Shown here in pieces: positions 1-12,500 of a stretch of 64,000 bases of DNA (its first letter is position 1; the number at the start of each line of letters is the position of its first letter). Under the pieces are notes generated by a model. That model worked only from the letters and a program-made list of their open reading frames with translations. It searched no databases and had not been told where the DNA came from. The DNA is from Antedon bifida (Eukaryota > Echinodermata > Crinoidea > Comatulida > Antedonidae): assembly GCA_963402885.1 (NCBI GenBank), contig OY727098.1, positions 17,160,717 through 17,224,716 on the forward strand, read 5' to 3'. The position numbers were made by a program, and so were the translations under genes.

Positions 1-2522
1 TTTATTTAATAGAGAAAAATATTCAGATACTGACTATAAAAAATGTTCATTCATGTTTCATAATAGCATTTGTTTCTCACAAATAGGTAATCATAGACTG
101 AGTAGTCATTACTATATTTCTATACTACCCATCAATTTGTAATGTGCAATTTGTATGTTTTTACGCAAAGAGCTAAATACCTCAGGATTTTTTTTTTCAA
201 TAAGTGTCAAAGGTTTGCCATTAAGATCAGTAATTTTTGTTTGCTGTTTGAAAATGTATCGAAGAAAGGATGAACCGAGTAAACTTTGCTGTGTGTTTAT
301 TTCACAGATTCTTCATCATCTCTTTACCGGGCGACAATAAGTTGTGTGCAAATAATCAGAGACAGAATATAAATCATAATGACAAATCAAACATCAAACA
401 ACAAAGCAATCTGTCAAATAGATTATGTAAGAATTCGGTAAGAAATACCCAAAGAAATATTTTCACGTATACAGTGTTATTCATAATATCGTTTTAATGC
501 AATAACAATAATAATGGAAATTATCGGAATTTGTGTAGATATACAAATTGTTTATCATTTTTATGTTATAAAACAATAAATATATATTCTGATGTTTATA
601 CTCGCAAACTATTTCCAATCAAAAATCTGTTTTATAGTTTATTTCATGTTCTCTTTAAACAAAATACCATTAGTAGACTGAACACATTTAAAGAGAAGAC
701 AATTTTGTATATTTAAACCACATATCTTCATTAGAGGATGCTGTATTAGGACACAGATACAGATATTTATAGAATATTTGAATCAAAATATGTACATGAC
801 TGTTTCTTACCAGTTCTGATTTTCTTTTAAACTATTAATTTTAGATTCATTACTTATTAGAGAAATTGTTCTTAAAAGCACACGGCACTTTTGTGGAGAT
901 CAGTTTTCGCGGAAGGTAAACGTGTCTAAAATGTAAACCAAATTCAGTCGCTCTTTTCTAAATTGCTCAACATATCTACATTTAAGCTTCAACTGTAGCA
1001 TATATATAGTAATTGGTTTGTATGCAACGATGCATAGCTTAAATAAGTGTTATAATTGACTAAACACTTTTACGTAGCCATTATATATCTCTAAAGAGAG
1101 ATGGAGGGAAATAGAGTTTGAAGAATTCTATTTAACATATGTTCACCCTACATTATCTTCAAGTCTTTTCGAAAGAAAGGTGAAAATGTGAATTGGTATA
1201 TGGCACTTGCCAATAACTAATCTATATCACTGAATTAAAGATTCGTATATAGATTCAAAAGATGTATAGTTTTTACTTTTTTTAGATGATCATATAGTAA
1301 TGGTTTCCGTGCCCAAGGGCGTGTACAACATGCTATTACACACATTTTCAGCACGCCAACAAGAAGTGTGTTGTGATAACTAATGAGTTTCAGAACCAAA
1401 AGACAACTTGGGCGATTCCTAACAATTGTGGATTCACAGTTGTTATATTGTATTGCGTGGTTGTATAACTTTTAGGATAACATGGTATTACATTTTAAAG
1501 TATAACTAAACAGTTTATGGGGATCGACCATGGCAAGCATAAACAATTATAGAAGCCCAATAGTCAAAATTGGAACACAGTAGCTAAACTATGTGGCTTC
1601 AAAAATAAGTTGTTTTTTTTATTGTCATCATGTGAACATCTAATCCTAATGTGTGTGAAGACAGCTATACCATTTGTTACAATAGGAATCTGTTCAAAGA
1701 TGTGATATTTACAGCTCTGCTGGGATACAGTCCTTGGCCAATTTATTCTATTTAAAAGGAGACAGAATATATCATTCAACACTTGTGTTCATCCACCTTC
1801 TGCCCAAGGCCATCACTTTCATGCTTCAGCTTTCCAGCCTGGTTTGAAACAGGTTAGAAAATTGGTGGTGACAAGATCACTGAAGCTGTTTACTTTAGCA
1901 CTAGGTAATGTGGAATGCTCCAATTAGGGTTATGTTTGATCTGTAGACAATGGGCCTGGGGGTTTTAAATAACTTTACTGTGGTCGGAGATGATTTATAT
2001 CTTACTTTTAACATTCCTCTCTTTGCTGTATCTTTAATTAAATAAATCATTTCATAATTTGTTAATAAAGTAAATCTTATGGGTGCCTATTTTTGCTGAT
2101 TTGGTTTTATCGCATCTATACAATTCAGTCCTACATTTAGAGATATTGTGTTGATGTTTTTTTTATAATAGGGAATTCTTTCAAAAATGTAATTTTATTT
2201 TCTGATTGTGCTATTAAAGTAGTCTTTAATATTTTTTGTTTTGTTAAAACTATCCTATATTAATATTTTTTATCAAATTCATTTAAGAATTATGATATTA
2301 TTGTTTTGAAACAATAATTCTATTGATTGATATTCTATAATTGACTTTTCTATAAGTCGTATTACAGTTATCATATCTCATCAACTATCAATCACAAGCC
2401 TATAACATAGCTGAAATGTCTATAGTTTATGTTGTTGTGCACAAAACATCAATTAACCAACAAATGCATGCATTCTCCTAATATCCCACCAAAGTAAATG
2501 GGGTAAAAATAGTAAATTTCAA

Positions 2523-2815
2523 TGGGGTAATATATAGAACATGGTCTGGCTAAGCTTAGCTAAGCTTCCATTGCTTTTACGTGTGTAAAACTATGCTAAA
2601 ACGGATGACTGAACACTGAGGTAAAGTAATACATTATATTAATTCAAACACACTCAAAAGTCAAATGCAACGGGTTAATTTATATAGAACATGGTCTTGT
2701 AAAGCGCCTCTGATCCGATTCTATTGCTTATGTTAAGCCTGTACAATGAATATGCTTAAAATGGATTGAATGAATATAAAGGCCAAAGCCTGTCATATTA
2801 AAGATATATTCAACA
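2523..2815. repeat. Degenerate tandem duplication, about 146 bp x 2
   Basis: The motif tatatagaacatggtct occurs near 2530 and again about 146 bp later. Each is followed by attgctt, a TGCTTAAA/TGCTAAAA-type block, and an ending catatta or cattatatta. The copies have diverged heavily, so the duplication is old. Related aagctt-rich blocks near 8,660 and 9,970 may be further decayed relatives. Confidence 0.5.
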
Positions 2816-3217
2816 TAATTTTCTGTTATTAAAAATGTTATTGTGCTAGATACAGGTACAGTAGAAAAAATACCATGCCTAAATTGTATCCAACCCAGTA
2901 AATATACACACCCCTGAATACTACAGATTGTAAAATAAAACGTACATGTTTGGACTCTAAGTGTTTATATTTGGAGCATTTATTCACCCCTTTAAACGTT
3001 TAAATATGTAGACTCGCGCTGTGCATACCAGCATACAGTTGCAGCGTTTTCAAGTATATTCAATTGCATACCGCTAGGTGTATGCCTCTCAACACTACAA
3101 ACAATTCCAATGGGATTCCATGGTTAAGAAGAGCAAACAGCCCCTGGCATATCAAAGCAAAATTTACATGTAGAGTGAATAGACAAAAAGCAACAGTAGG
3201 TGTTACATGTTATGTAC

Positions 3218-3308
3218 CGCGGCTGTCCCTGCTGAGCAGGCTTCAACTCGATACAATCCAGCTTTCCGGTATCTTAATCTCATTCCGATGTGCTCATATA
3301 TTATTTCG
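3218..3308 (-). CDS. Weak candidate internal exon (PKD-like pattern)
   Basis: On the minus strand, a 91-nt segment lies between a cctgcag acceptor-like site and a GTACAT donor-like site and is open in one frame (phase 2 in, phase 0 out). It is richer in GC than its surroundings. The translation contains RYRKAGLYRVEACSAG, which resembles the aromatic-x-x-x-G-x-Y-x-V core of PKD/Ig-like beta sandwich domains. The acceptor has a poor pyrimidine tract and the donor is not strong. The plus strand is also open here over 123 codons, so the exon reading is not exclusive. I do not know the product. It could belong to the secreted-protein gene starting at 31.9 kb, but nothing links the two. Confidence 0.17.
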
Positions 3309-4508
3309 CTGCAGGTTTATCAATTGCCTTGAATTGGTAAAACAACAAAGAGCATGTAATGGGTTTTTGTGTATGTTTAGTATATTCTTCCTTCCATGCT
3401 ATATGCTAGGCATTGGATTAAAGCAACACCCATAATTATAGTAAATTAATTAGCATATGAAAGATGCAGCTAAATATTTGTCAAGGAATGGACAGTAATA
3501 ATTAGTATCTAAACTTAAAGGAGGATTTGATTATACAAGACATTTTTTAAAGACATATGATTAAATGAATGTTTTTCTTTCTTTCTAGAACAAATAAAAT
3601 ATGTTAATCTTATTAGAATTAGAAATTCAGAGGTTAAATCTAATTTTGTTTTAACATTTTAACAAATGTAATTATAATGATTGCAATTGTAATTTAATCT
3701 GTCGGTAGTTAATTGAACTTTTAATAATCAAAATAAACTGTGGTAATGTATTAAGTGAGTATCATTATCAGGGTGAATGTCTATTGCTTATTGATGTGAA
3801 CACATACTTGGAATTTGTAAGATACATTTAACTGAAAGCCCTCAAATTTCAAGGTGAGAAATAAGTAATTCCGAGTTCAACTCCCTGGTGTAACAAAGGG
3901 CCTAAGTCTGCTATACTTATTGTATTAAAGAGCTTAACCTGTTTTTAAATTCAATAATAAACATAATTTTTCAAGTCATCAACAGATATTATATTACTGT
4001 ATATTATTGCCCACCTACTGCAACAGAGACTGTTGTAAATCTTATTCTTTATTTTTCTTCTCTGTATTGTAAATTACAAAACCTTCCTTAATTCTAGTGA
4101 AAACAAATAAAGAGAATGAGTATAGGAATTTGGATGCGGCAAACATAAACCACATGGAATAAAACAGCTTGAAAAATGCTACTTGTAGGATTAATAAGAT
4201 TATTTATGTATGTTCCCAATAATCTCAGATAAACAGAAGGATTTGGGGATTAAGAAAGAACTTCCTTACATATCATTATGGATTAAGATGAAAACCTTTT
4301 TTAAATCATATTTTTTAAACATAATATTATTATTTTTACCGATACTTATGAAGGTTTAAATTTCCAATTCTGAAACACTAAGATCAATTTTTCTAAAAAC
4401 CAGACACCTAGGAAACTTCTTTATATCATAGGGCCAGCCCCAGATTTTGGTTTCATCATGGAGTAAAAACCCTGTTTAGGCCGAGTTATTATATAAGTTG
4501 GTTCTTAC

Positions 4509-4535
4509 CATGGACCTATAATGTATAGGTCCATG
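4509..4535. repeat. Perfect 12-bp hairpin
   Basis: Arms catggacctata and tataggtccatg are separated by three bases. This is a short perfect inverted repeat with no associated gene; its function is unknown and it may be chance or a transposon footprint. Confidence 0.6.
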
Positions 4536-5247
4536 TTCTTACCTACTGAAGTTGCCAATAAGTGTGTCCATAAAACCAACATACCCAGGGTATATAACCG
4601 CTGGCCTTATGAAAACCGTTATATAGCTAAAGTAAGCACAGTAAGATAGCATTTATATAGAAATCCATGTTCAATACTATGCCAAACATATTAATTAAAA
4701 TAATTTATATTAGGTTGTATGAAATAAGATACTTAATACTGTATAAACAATATATTGTAATAAAGTAAAATCAAAGTCCTAATTGCAATATAATTATTCA
4801 TATCACTATCAATAAACTGGGTAGTGCATAAACTTGCCTTAACTGATAATACCCTACGTTACTATCATATGCATTAGTTATAGTCATATAAATCAAAAAA
4901 CCCATATCCTTAATGATAATGTGGAAATCTGAATATTGTTAACGATGGGTTTCATATGCTGAAAGTAATAAAATTATTTCCTTCCGGCTTAGTTATACTA
5001 AGCAACACAATTTTCAAAAAAACAATATATATTTTGTTTGTAATTATATGCAACATAAAAATAATGGATACCAATACTAATTAGGCCAGACATTACTTCC
5101 TGTTTTGGAGACTAATAATAAATTAAAACTTTTTTTGGGCTTTTGTATGAGGTCTTAAACAATGCATAAAATATCCACAATGAACGTAGGCTACATGTCT
5201 GGTGGAATTGCCGTGCCTTAGGTTAATTAAATTGTCTTTGTAAGCTT

Positions 5248-5490
5248 TTGTTCAATAATCGCAGAATGATTGAAAACAAGGTGTAGAAAGAACAATAGTA
5301 TTTCCTTTAAATCAGAGTAACATTGAGATGTCAGAGAGTATCATCTAAGGATTTAGCTCAATATTGTTCAATAATGTAATTATCACAGGATGATTGAAAA
5401 CCAGGTATATTATGGAACAATAGAATTTCCTTTAAATTCCTTAAAAGCATTGTAATGTCAGAGAATATCTTGTGCAGGTTTAGTTCAAGC
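5248..5490. repeat. Tandem duplication, about 118 bp x 2
   Basis: Two adjacent copies share ttgttcaataat, then gatgattgaaaac or gaatgattgaaaac, then gaacaatag, atttcctttaaat, and atgtcagaga. Copies run about 5,248-5,364 and 5,365-5,490 and differ by several small indels. No coding content. Confidence 0.65.
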
Positions 5491-8400
5491 ACCTACGGCT
5501 GACTGTCTTATTGATTGGCCTCTGGGTAGACAGTGTCTGTAACGACTGGTAACGCACATAACACAGGGCTGTTAAGTTGCTCATTTAAATGTCAGAAAAA
5601 ATATAAAAAATACATCAACCACAATCCGCTTAGCATTTAGGATTTAATCCATGTTAAGCCAGGCTTTCATTCTAATGGGCTTGATTGTGTATGTTGGATG
5701 CTTGACATTGGCCAGGTACCTTAAATTTAAATCTGCCTGAATTGTAGTTGGATGAGGTCATGCTAAACTGAAAAACACACTTACCAAACAGCAAACTAGA
5801 ATTAACTTGGCCAAAGGAGAATGCTTGAAATTAAGAAGAAGAAGAAACACTTTTAATTTGGTTAAAAACAAACAAAATAAAAATTATTTTATGGTCTTTT
5901 CGATGAGCAGAAAAACTGTTTAATGGTTTTAAATACTCCTATATCGTTTCCGGTCTAAATCAAAAACTAGTTTCTATGGGGCAATATTTCGATGCAATGT
6001 AGCCGTAGTCTCAAATTTAACTCAATTTGGTGGCCATCTCTGAGAAAAAGAACTGTGCCTTAAGTCAGCCGCACCTGATGGAACCATTTTAATTGTTGTA
6101 AAAATTAAGCTGCAATGTGATCTTTGTTTATAAACACTACCAAAATCAGTTTCAAGGAAACCATTCTTTTGGGATTTTTCAATAGAAACACTGACAGGTC
6201 CTTAACAACTCCTGTGTTCATGTTCTGTTGTTCACTTAACTTTAGGAAAGCACTTCTTGCTTGTACTTTTACATGCTCTGTAATTTTACAGTAAGTAACA
6301 TTAACCTCAGGACCTGTTTAAAAGGTAAAAAGTGCTCAGTTTATGTTACATGTGCGGTAAGGGACATCAAGAAAATCTAGCCACCGACAATCAACCTATC
6401 AACAAAACAGTCTTTGTATTCTTATTCATAGTTGTATATCTCTCAGGTATCACACACCTGCCTGTTACAATCCTTGGAATTAATTACCAAAAAATATACA
6501 AAAGATCCAGTCCAATAACTGACCCGTAACCAAAGCACACAATCCAAATTAATTAAGAATATAAAACCTTTACTTTCTGCTGTAAAAATAAAATACCATT
6601 TAGATGATCTTTTGTGTCTGAAGAGTCGTTGACTGAAAATGATATCAACTGACCAATGTTCTGCTCGTTGTAATGATTAATAGAATCGTTTAATCAAAAG
6701 CACTCCTTACGATAATGAACGGTATGAAGTACCTATACTGACAATCAATGTTACAGTCTTAACAATGTCTACAAACATGTTTCACAAAACAAATGAAAGA
6801 TAAATTTGCTTTACAAATATCACCTCATTCAGAGTTTTTATTAACCCATTAACTATTCTTCAATCAAAATCAGTTGACGAGTTCATTTAAAATAAACTTT
6901 CTACCTAATAATTCTGCTTTTTATACTCAAAATAAACTTATATTATGGGATAGCAGACTGCTTTATTACCAACTATAAAGGGAGATGATTTAACAAATAT
7001 TTCGGATATATCTGTCTTCAGGTATAATTTTTAGTAATGTCAGCATATCCAAGAAGGTAGACACAAAATAAACTTTATCTTTCCAGTCGAATTGATCTTT
7101 TAATCCCTTTACTTTAATTTTCAAATAATACCTCTGTTGTTCCTACAATCTTAAAACTTCAATAAATTGTTATTTAACAGAACTAATTGTCAATGATTGA
7201 GTGGGTTTAAAAACAACGTGTTAAATCCGTGCAGGTGTATCAAAGGCGGTAGTACACATCAAAGGGGTTCTGGACAAAAGTTTCACAGGTTTTTCAAAGT
7301 TTTCTCCTATAGTTTTGTGTACAGCGTGATGGTAGTGTGATAGTGACCTTGGTAAACATAACATTTGGCTAATAGATCTTTTTGATAAAACTAAATTTCG
7401 TAAAGCAATGGTGTTAAAATGTTTCACCGCCTATTGAGCCTTAAGTAGAATACAATGCACGAAATATTGTGGTTTTCTTTATCAAATCTTTCAGGTTTAA
7501 AGCTTAATCTCAGAAATTAAGAATAATATCATTATATTGTTAAAAGAATTAAAACCAAGAAACCAACTATTATGTTTATTGGTAGGTAGAGAGGTAACCA
7601 CCACTTGTATACAGTATGTACTAGTTATACTGTATACAGTAGAAAAAGGCTATTTAAACTCTGATTGAACTGGTACATATTCACTACAATGTGTTAAAAG
7701 GTTTAACTTTTAAATTTTTAAATTTTGTGAACGATTGAATGATGCGGTGAGATTTGAAAACTAATGATGAATTTCACTGAATTATTCACGTTTACTTTTT
7801 AAGCCATCAAATATTAAAATTAATCTTAATGTAGTATGAGATGTATGTATGAATCAGACATCAAAGTAATTTCATTTCGCTAAATCTGGGAAGGCAACAA
7901 ATTGGTTATCGATTATGAGAGGAGGAATTTATGAATGATAAAACTTTCTTTAAGATAACAAGGAATTTGAATTCATCATTATATTTCTAAAAATAAAACA
8001 CTACGATGTCAAAAATTGCTCCTATAACTTAAACCTACTGTATGTAAAGTATTCAATATTATGCAAATTTTATATTATCCAAGTAGGGATAGGTCAATTT
8101 TCGGCCAATTTTATGCACCAATCAGGCACCTGTGACCGAATTGACAGATGGTGTTAGGGGTGGAAGTGGTTAAGGTACTGTAGACAATCATCAACTGTGG
8201 TTGAACGTATTAAAGGCCTAAAAACAATAAACTTCTGTTAAAAACCAATAAACGTACAAAGAAAACCTCAAAATTGTTTTTTCTTCTTTTCTCTAATGAA
8301 TTCAGAAATATTATTAAGTACATTGGTGTTGAATTTAAACATTTTTTAGTCATCATTTATAAATGGAAAAAAAAATCTAAAATATATTTATTGATGGAAT

Positions 8401-9378
8401 GGTATCCATTGAAATATAAACGCTGGTGGGTAGTTACCTAATGAAGAATATGTGAATAACAAAACAATCTTATCCTGTTTGTGATAGAAAAGGAAAACGT
8501 TATCAGTAACCGAAAAGGAACACATTATGAATTGGTATAAACTGCTGAATGAACATGTCCACACCTGCAGCCCACTTTGAATAATAGGTTTTATTCATTC
8601 TATAAACGTATAGGTGAAATTTCTCATATTCTATACCTATACCAATAATACAATGGTTTAATAATTATATAGGTCATCTGTTAAGCAAGCTTAGCTATCA
8701 TCAGCTAGCATCCATTGGGAAGGATCTATTCCAATATTGCAAACAGTTACAAAATGGATTCTTTATTGTGTTACACACTATGTACATAAATCATAACAAT
8801 CCAGTAGCCTCCAGTGTTGGTATAACTCTGCAAACAGTGGCCGTCTTAAAGTAAATTTATCAATAATTGTACTTTCTCTGTATATATGCAGAAAGATTTA
8901 CCTCTAATGCCTATAAATTCAGGGGTTCTCAATGCTATCAGCCCTTGAATTAAGTGCTTACAATTACATTTTCCAGCCCAAGGAGTTGTTCTGGGGTTGA
9001 TCTGTCAATTGGAACAAATGGCCACTAACCCAAGGTTTTGCAATGCAAATATCAATAAAGAGGGGAAGTCAACCTAGCAGTAGGCTATTGCTTGTTTTTC
9101 CATCCTGAATATGCAACAGTAATAGAATAGGTCATATACATTACTTTTTTATGATAAAGGTAATTACATTAATTTCAAATAATCAGTGTAATTGGTACCT
9201 AAAGGTTTCATTTTATACACATGCCTAAATGACATCTAAAAGGAATTGATAAAATTGATGACAAAATCATTCATGGCAATCAGTATCTCTAATTGGATGG
9301 ACGAGGGGATCGAGTAAGAAGGTTTTAAAAACATTTGAAAGTAACCTCTACAGTTAAAAATAGGTATCTTTTACATTT
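5491..9378. other. AT-rich stretch without recognisable genes
   Basis: No open frame here looks like a protein; the longest (about 65-70 codons) are in AT-rich composition without good splice sites. An 11-bp inverted repeat with a 9-nt loop lies at 7,607-7,637 (gtatacagtat / atactgtatac). Nothing else is supported. Confidence 0.45.
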
Positions 9379-9379
9379 T

Positions 9380-9545
9380 TGTACAGTTTAACAGAATTGT
9401 ACAACCAAAAAGTGTCCAATTTCGCTCAAACAGTTTGTGCAGTTGAACGGACTTGTACAACCAAAAAATGTCCACTTTCGCTCACATTTTTAAATACCTG
9501 GTTGAATGAAATTTTACAACCAAAAAGTAACCATCCTTTGCTCAA
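9380..9545. repeat. Three-unit degenerate tandem repeat (about 57 bp)
   Basis: Units share tgtacaaccaaaaagtgtcc followed by a ttcgctca block, starting near 9,396, 9,452 and 9,511. Spacing is about 56 to 59 bp. The third unit is the most diverged. A loosely similar block (tgtacaatttaattcaactg) is seen near 14,585. Open frames on both strands across this block are repeat by-products. Confidence 0.6.
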
Positions 9546-12500
9546 TGTTTGTTTCAATGGAATGAATTTAATGAGATGTTTAAACAAACATGTGATCTTA
9601 TGCTGACTTTTGTCAAGTGACAATCCATTTCAAAATCTCTTGTGACAGACTAGTTCTCATTCATCTAAACCAACTAACCTATTACTTTTGCATTGCCTCA
9701 GGTGATCAAATAATCACATTATATAATAGGAGACACATTCCAGTAATGCTGCAATCTGGGTTCACCTGTGCGTAAAACTAAATTGTGGTAAATGTACCTG
9801 AACAACTGTAGAATAAATATCCGTTCAAACACTGATGTCATTACTATTCATGAAAGCAACAGATAACTTTTCACCATGACTGCGATTTCTTGACCCAATT
9901 TCATATTTCTATTAATTTTATGAATATAAAGCAGTTATTATTATTTCTGTATAATTAGGCTAATCGTTTACCAGTAATAGCTGAGCCTTGCATGCTTAGC
10001 CAAGCTTGCAATACATTATGCAATCCATTAGTTAGAAAACTGAATAGTGCATAGCTTCAGGATCATCCATTTCAGCTTTTTTAGGAATTTTCTTTTTTAA
10101 AAATAGCATCTAAAAATACAAAGCCTAGTATACACTATACTGATAATATTTAATCATAATTATTAACAAGTCATTTATTTAATTGCCAACAGCTATAAAT
10201 GATCTTATTTATAATTCTTGTTCTTCATTGATTTCAATATACCAAACCATCCGTAAACACTTGGAGAGATAAGTTAATCTTAACGAGAAATTCCCACACT
10301 GAGGACGACCAATCAGTCTCGTGTTACAAAAAATCAAATCCAATTGGATTATATCGACGAGCACAAATCATGTTACTAGCGAACACAATTGCGGTGATAG
10401 TCGAGCAGTTTACCGTAGGTCATAATCAATTTAACAAAATTTGCCATATCTTTACCAATGTAATCTTATTTGTAATCAAACGGTTTGTTCTATTCTTTGT
10501 TTGAGTAATTAAATTCAAGGTAGGTAAAACTGATGTTGCTTTGGCTTGCATCACTGCTAATAAACACTTGATTCACTTCAGTGAACACGTTTACATTAGG
10601 GCTAGATCAAAGTTTACAAAATATCAAATATTATACACAACTATTCATGTCTATAGGCACTTATTACTGAATACATGAATAGTAAATATAATTCTCCTAT
10701 TAATTAACATCTTAGTTAGTAATCAGTTTAGATTAGTATATTTGCATAAACTTGAGCAAGAAATTGGATGCAAAATCTACACAAACATTTTGATGAATTC
10801 CTTGAGGAATAAATCAGGATTATTTTTCTCTTCAGTTGTAAGTGTATTGGAGGAAATGGTCAAAGTAAAAAGTAGGTTGACATATGGCGGCCTTCCTTCC
10901 CAGCCTTCAGCCTGCAGTACAGATGGGTAAATGCAGGCCTGCAGAGAAGCTGACTTCATGTCTGCCTGCATATTGCTGTCCTTTAGATGTAATTCCTAGG
11001 TCTGAGTAATTATTAATTGGCCTAACTGTTTAGTAAATGGTCATTTCAATATATTAATAATTTCTTTGTGATTAACTAGTAATAATGGCTATACACTTTG
11101 GTCATACACTTATTAATCAAAGTGCACTGAAGGTGATTGATAAACTAAAAGATGCATTGTGATGATTAATATTAAACCAAAAGATTATTATTATGAAAAT
11201 ACTTAAAATTTTCAAGCTTAGGCTAGTAATAATCACGGGTCAATATTATTTATTTAGTATTTATTTTATATTTTCTATAACTCACATTAAACTGGTACAT
11301 TTAGGGAAGCACGCTCCATGATGATGGATTTGTGTCACTCTTATTTGTTGATGAAGGTTTTCAACCATTCCATTTATTGAGCGAGGGATGTATGATAAAT
11401 GTAATTCTTTCCCCCTCCCCAAGACCCCTGGAATGTTGATTTAATCAAAGTAAACAAGGTTTCAAATTGACTACTTCAAACTGAAAGATATTAATGACCA
11501 ACTGCTTATATAAAGCCGATTTATTTTATTAAGAGTGCAATTTTGTTTACTTGTTCTTCAATGCAAACGACATCTTTGAATTTTGTTCATTTGGTCTTTA
11601 AAGTTCACTTGTATAAATCATGATTTGTTTTTGGTTCACCAAATCCATTTTATTGGTTTAATGCCGAAATATCTCAATTGTGTCACCAAACATCATCTTA
11701 AAATGTTCTTCAATACGACAATAAAAGTTCTCCTTTATTTTGTATGCTATATATCAAGCTTTGTTTTTTTAGTTTCTTAAACATATCTCACTGGTTCAAA
11801 TTACTGAAATCTCTGAATTGTGTCACCATACTCCACTGTAAATGATATCAATGGCTGCCCGAGGCATACTGCTTTGAACCGAGTACAAGCTAAACCCGGA
11901 GGTGACAATTATCATTTTCTGAAATGTGGATTTTGAATCCCGTAGGGATCTCTTTACAGTTACAGTAATGTATTGCAGCATACACAACGTTAACTATGCA
12001 AAGAAATGTGAACATGAATTCAGACTGAGAAATGAAATCAGACAAGGATGTACAAGATGATTTAATAATGATTTTAAACAATTTTCAAGGTATATTCAAT
12101 ATGAGTTGATTGACTTTTTTATCGATTAAACATCTGTTCATATTACATATTATGTAGGTCTATACAAATGCATAATTTCCGATAATTATAATTACACAAA
12201 CCGTCGTGTTCGTAGTCCGAATGCCTTACATGGATAAACCAACATTACTCTGTAGATCACTTTCCATCAAAGACCAAAAACGAAAAGAAAATGGGAAAAG
12301 AAAACTGGACAGTCTGCAAACCACGCCCTCTTGTTGAAACATCCCAACATATTCTTTCTTTTTGTACTGTTGATGGACATGGTACGTAGAAAGAAGGGAC
12401 TAAAGAATTTCTGGAATTCTACAATAAGTCATACAACGAAGCTGAGGAGTTGTTTGCGTTGTTTCCACATTTCTTATTGTGATTAAGATACCCACTTTCA

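Larger units (their letters stand above)
1..5247. other. AT-rich noncoding stretch, CpG-poor
   Basis: No convincing gene is visible here. Short open frames occur on both strands but lack protein-like composition or splice borders, apart from one weak minus-strand exon candidate near 3.2 kb, listed separately. The stretch also holds a degenerate tandem duplication (2.5-2.8 kb) and a small hairpin (4.5 kb), listed separately. The likely status is intronic or downstream sequence of the minus-strand gene whose first exon lies at 31.9 kb (inference). Confidence 0.5.

Noticed and set aside
1564..1782. Minus-strand frame containing SCKYHIFEQIPIVTNGIAVF, suggestive of a first sushi half
   Set aside because: A T-rich acceptor-like tract is present upstream, but cysteine spacing is short for a sushi domain and no donor follows before A-rich sequence.
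3064..3435. 123-codon plus-strand open frame
   Set aside because: No recognisable domain, and its composition shows no sign of selection. The competing minus-strand reading of part of it looks slightly better but is itself weak.
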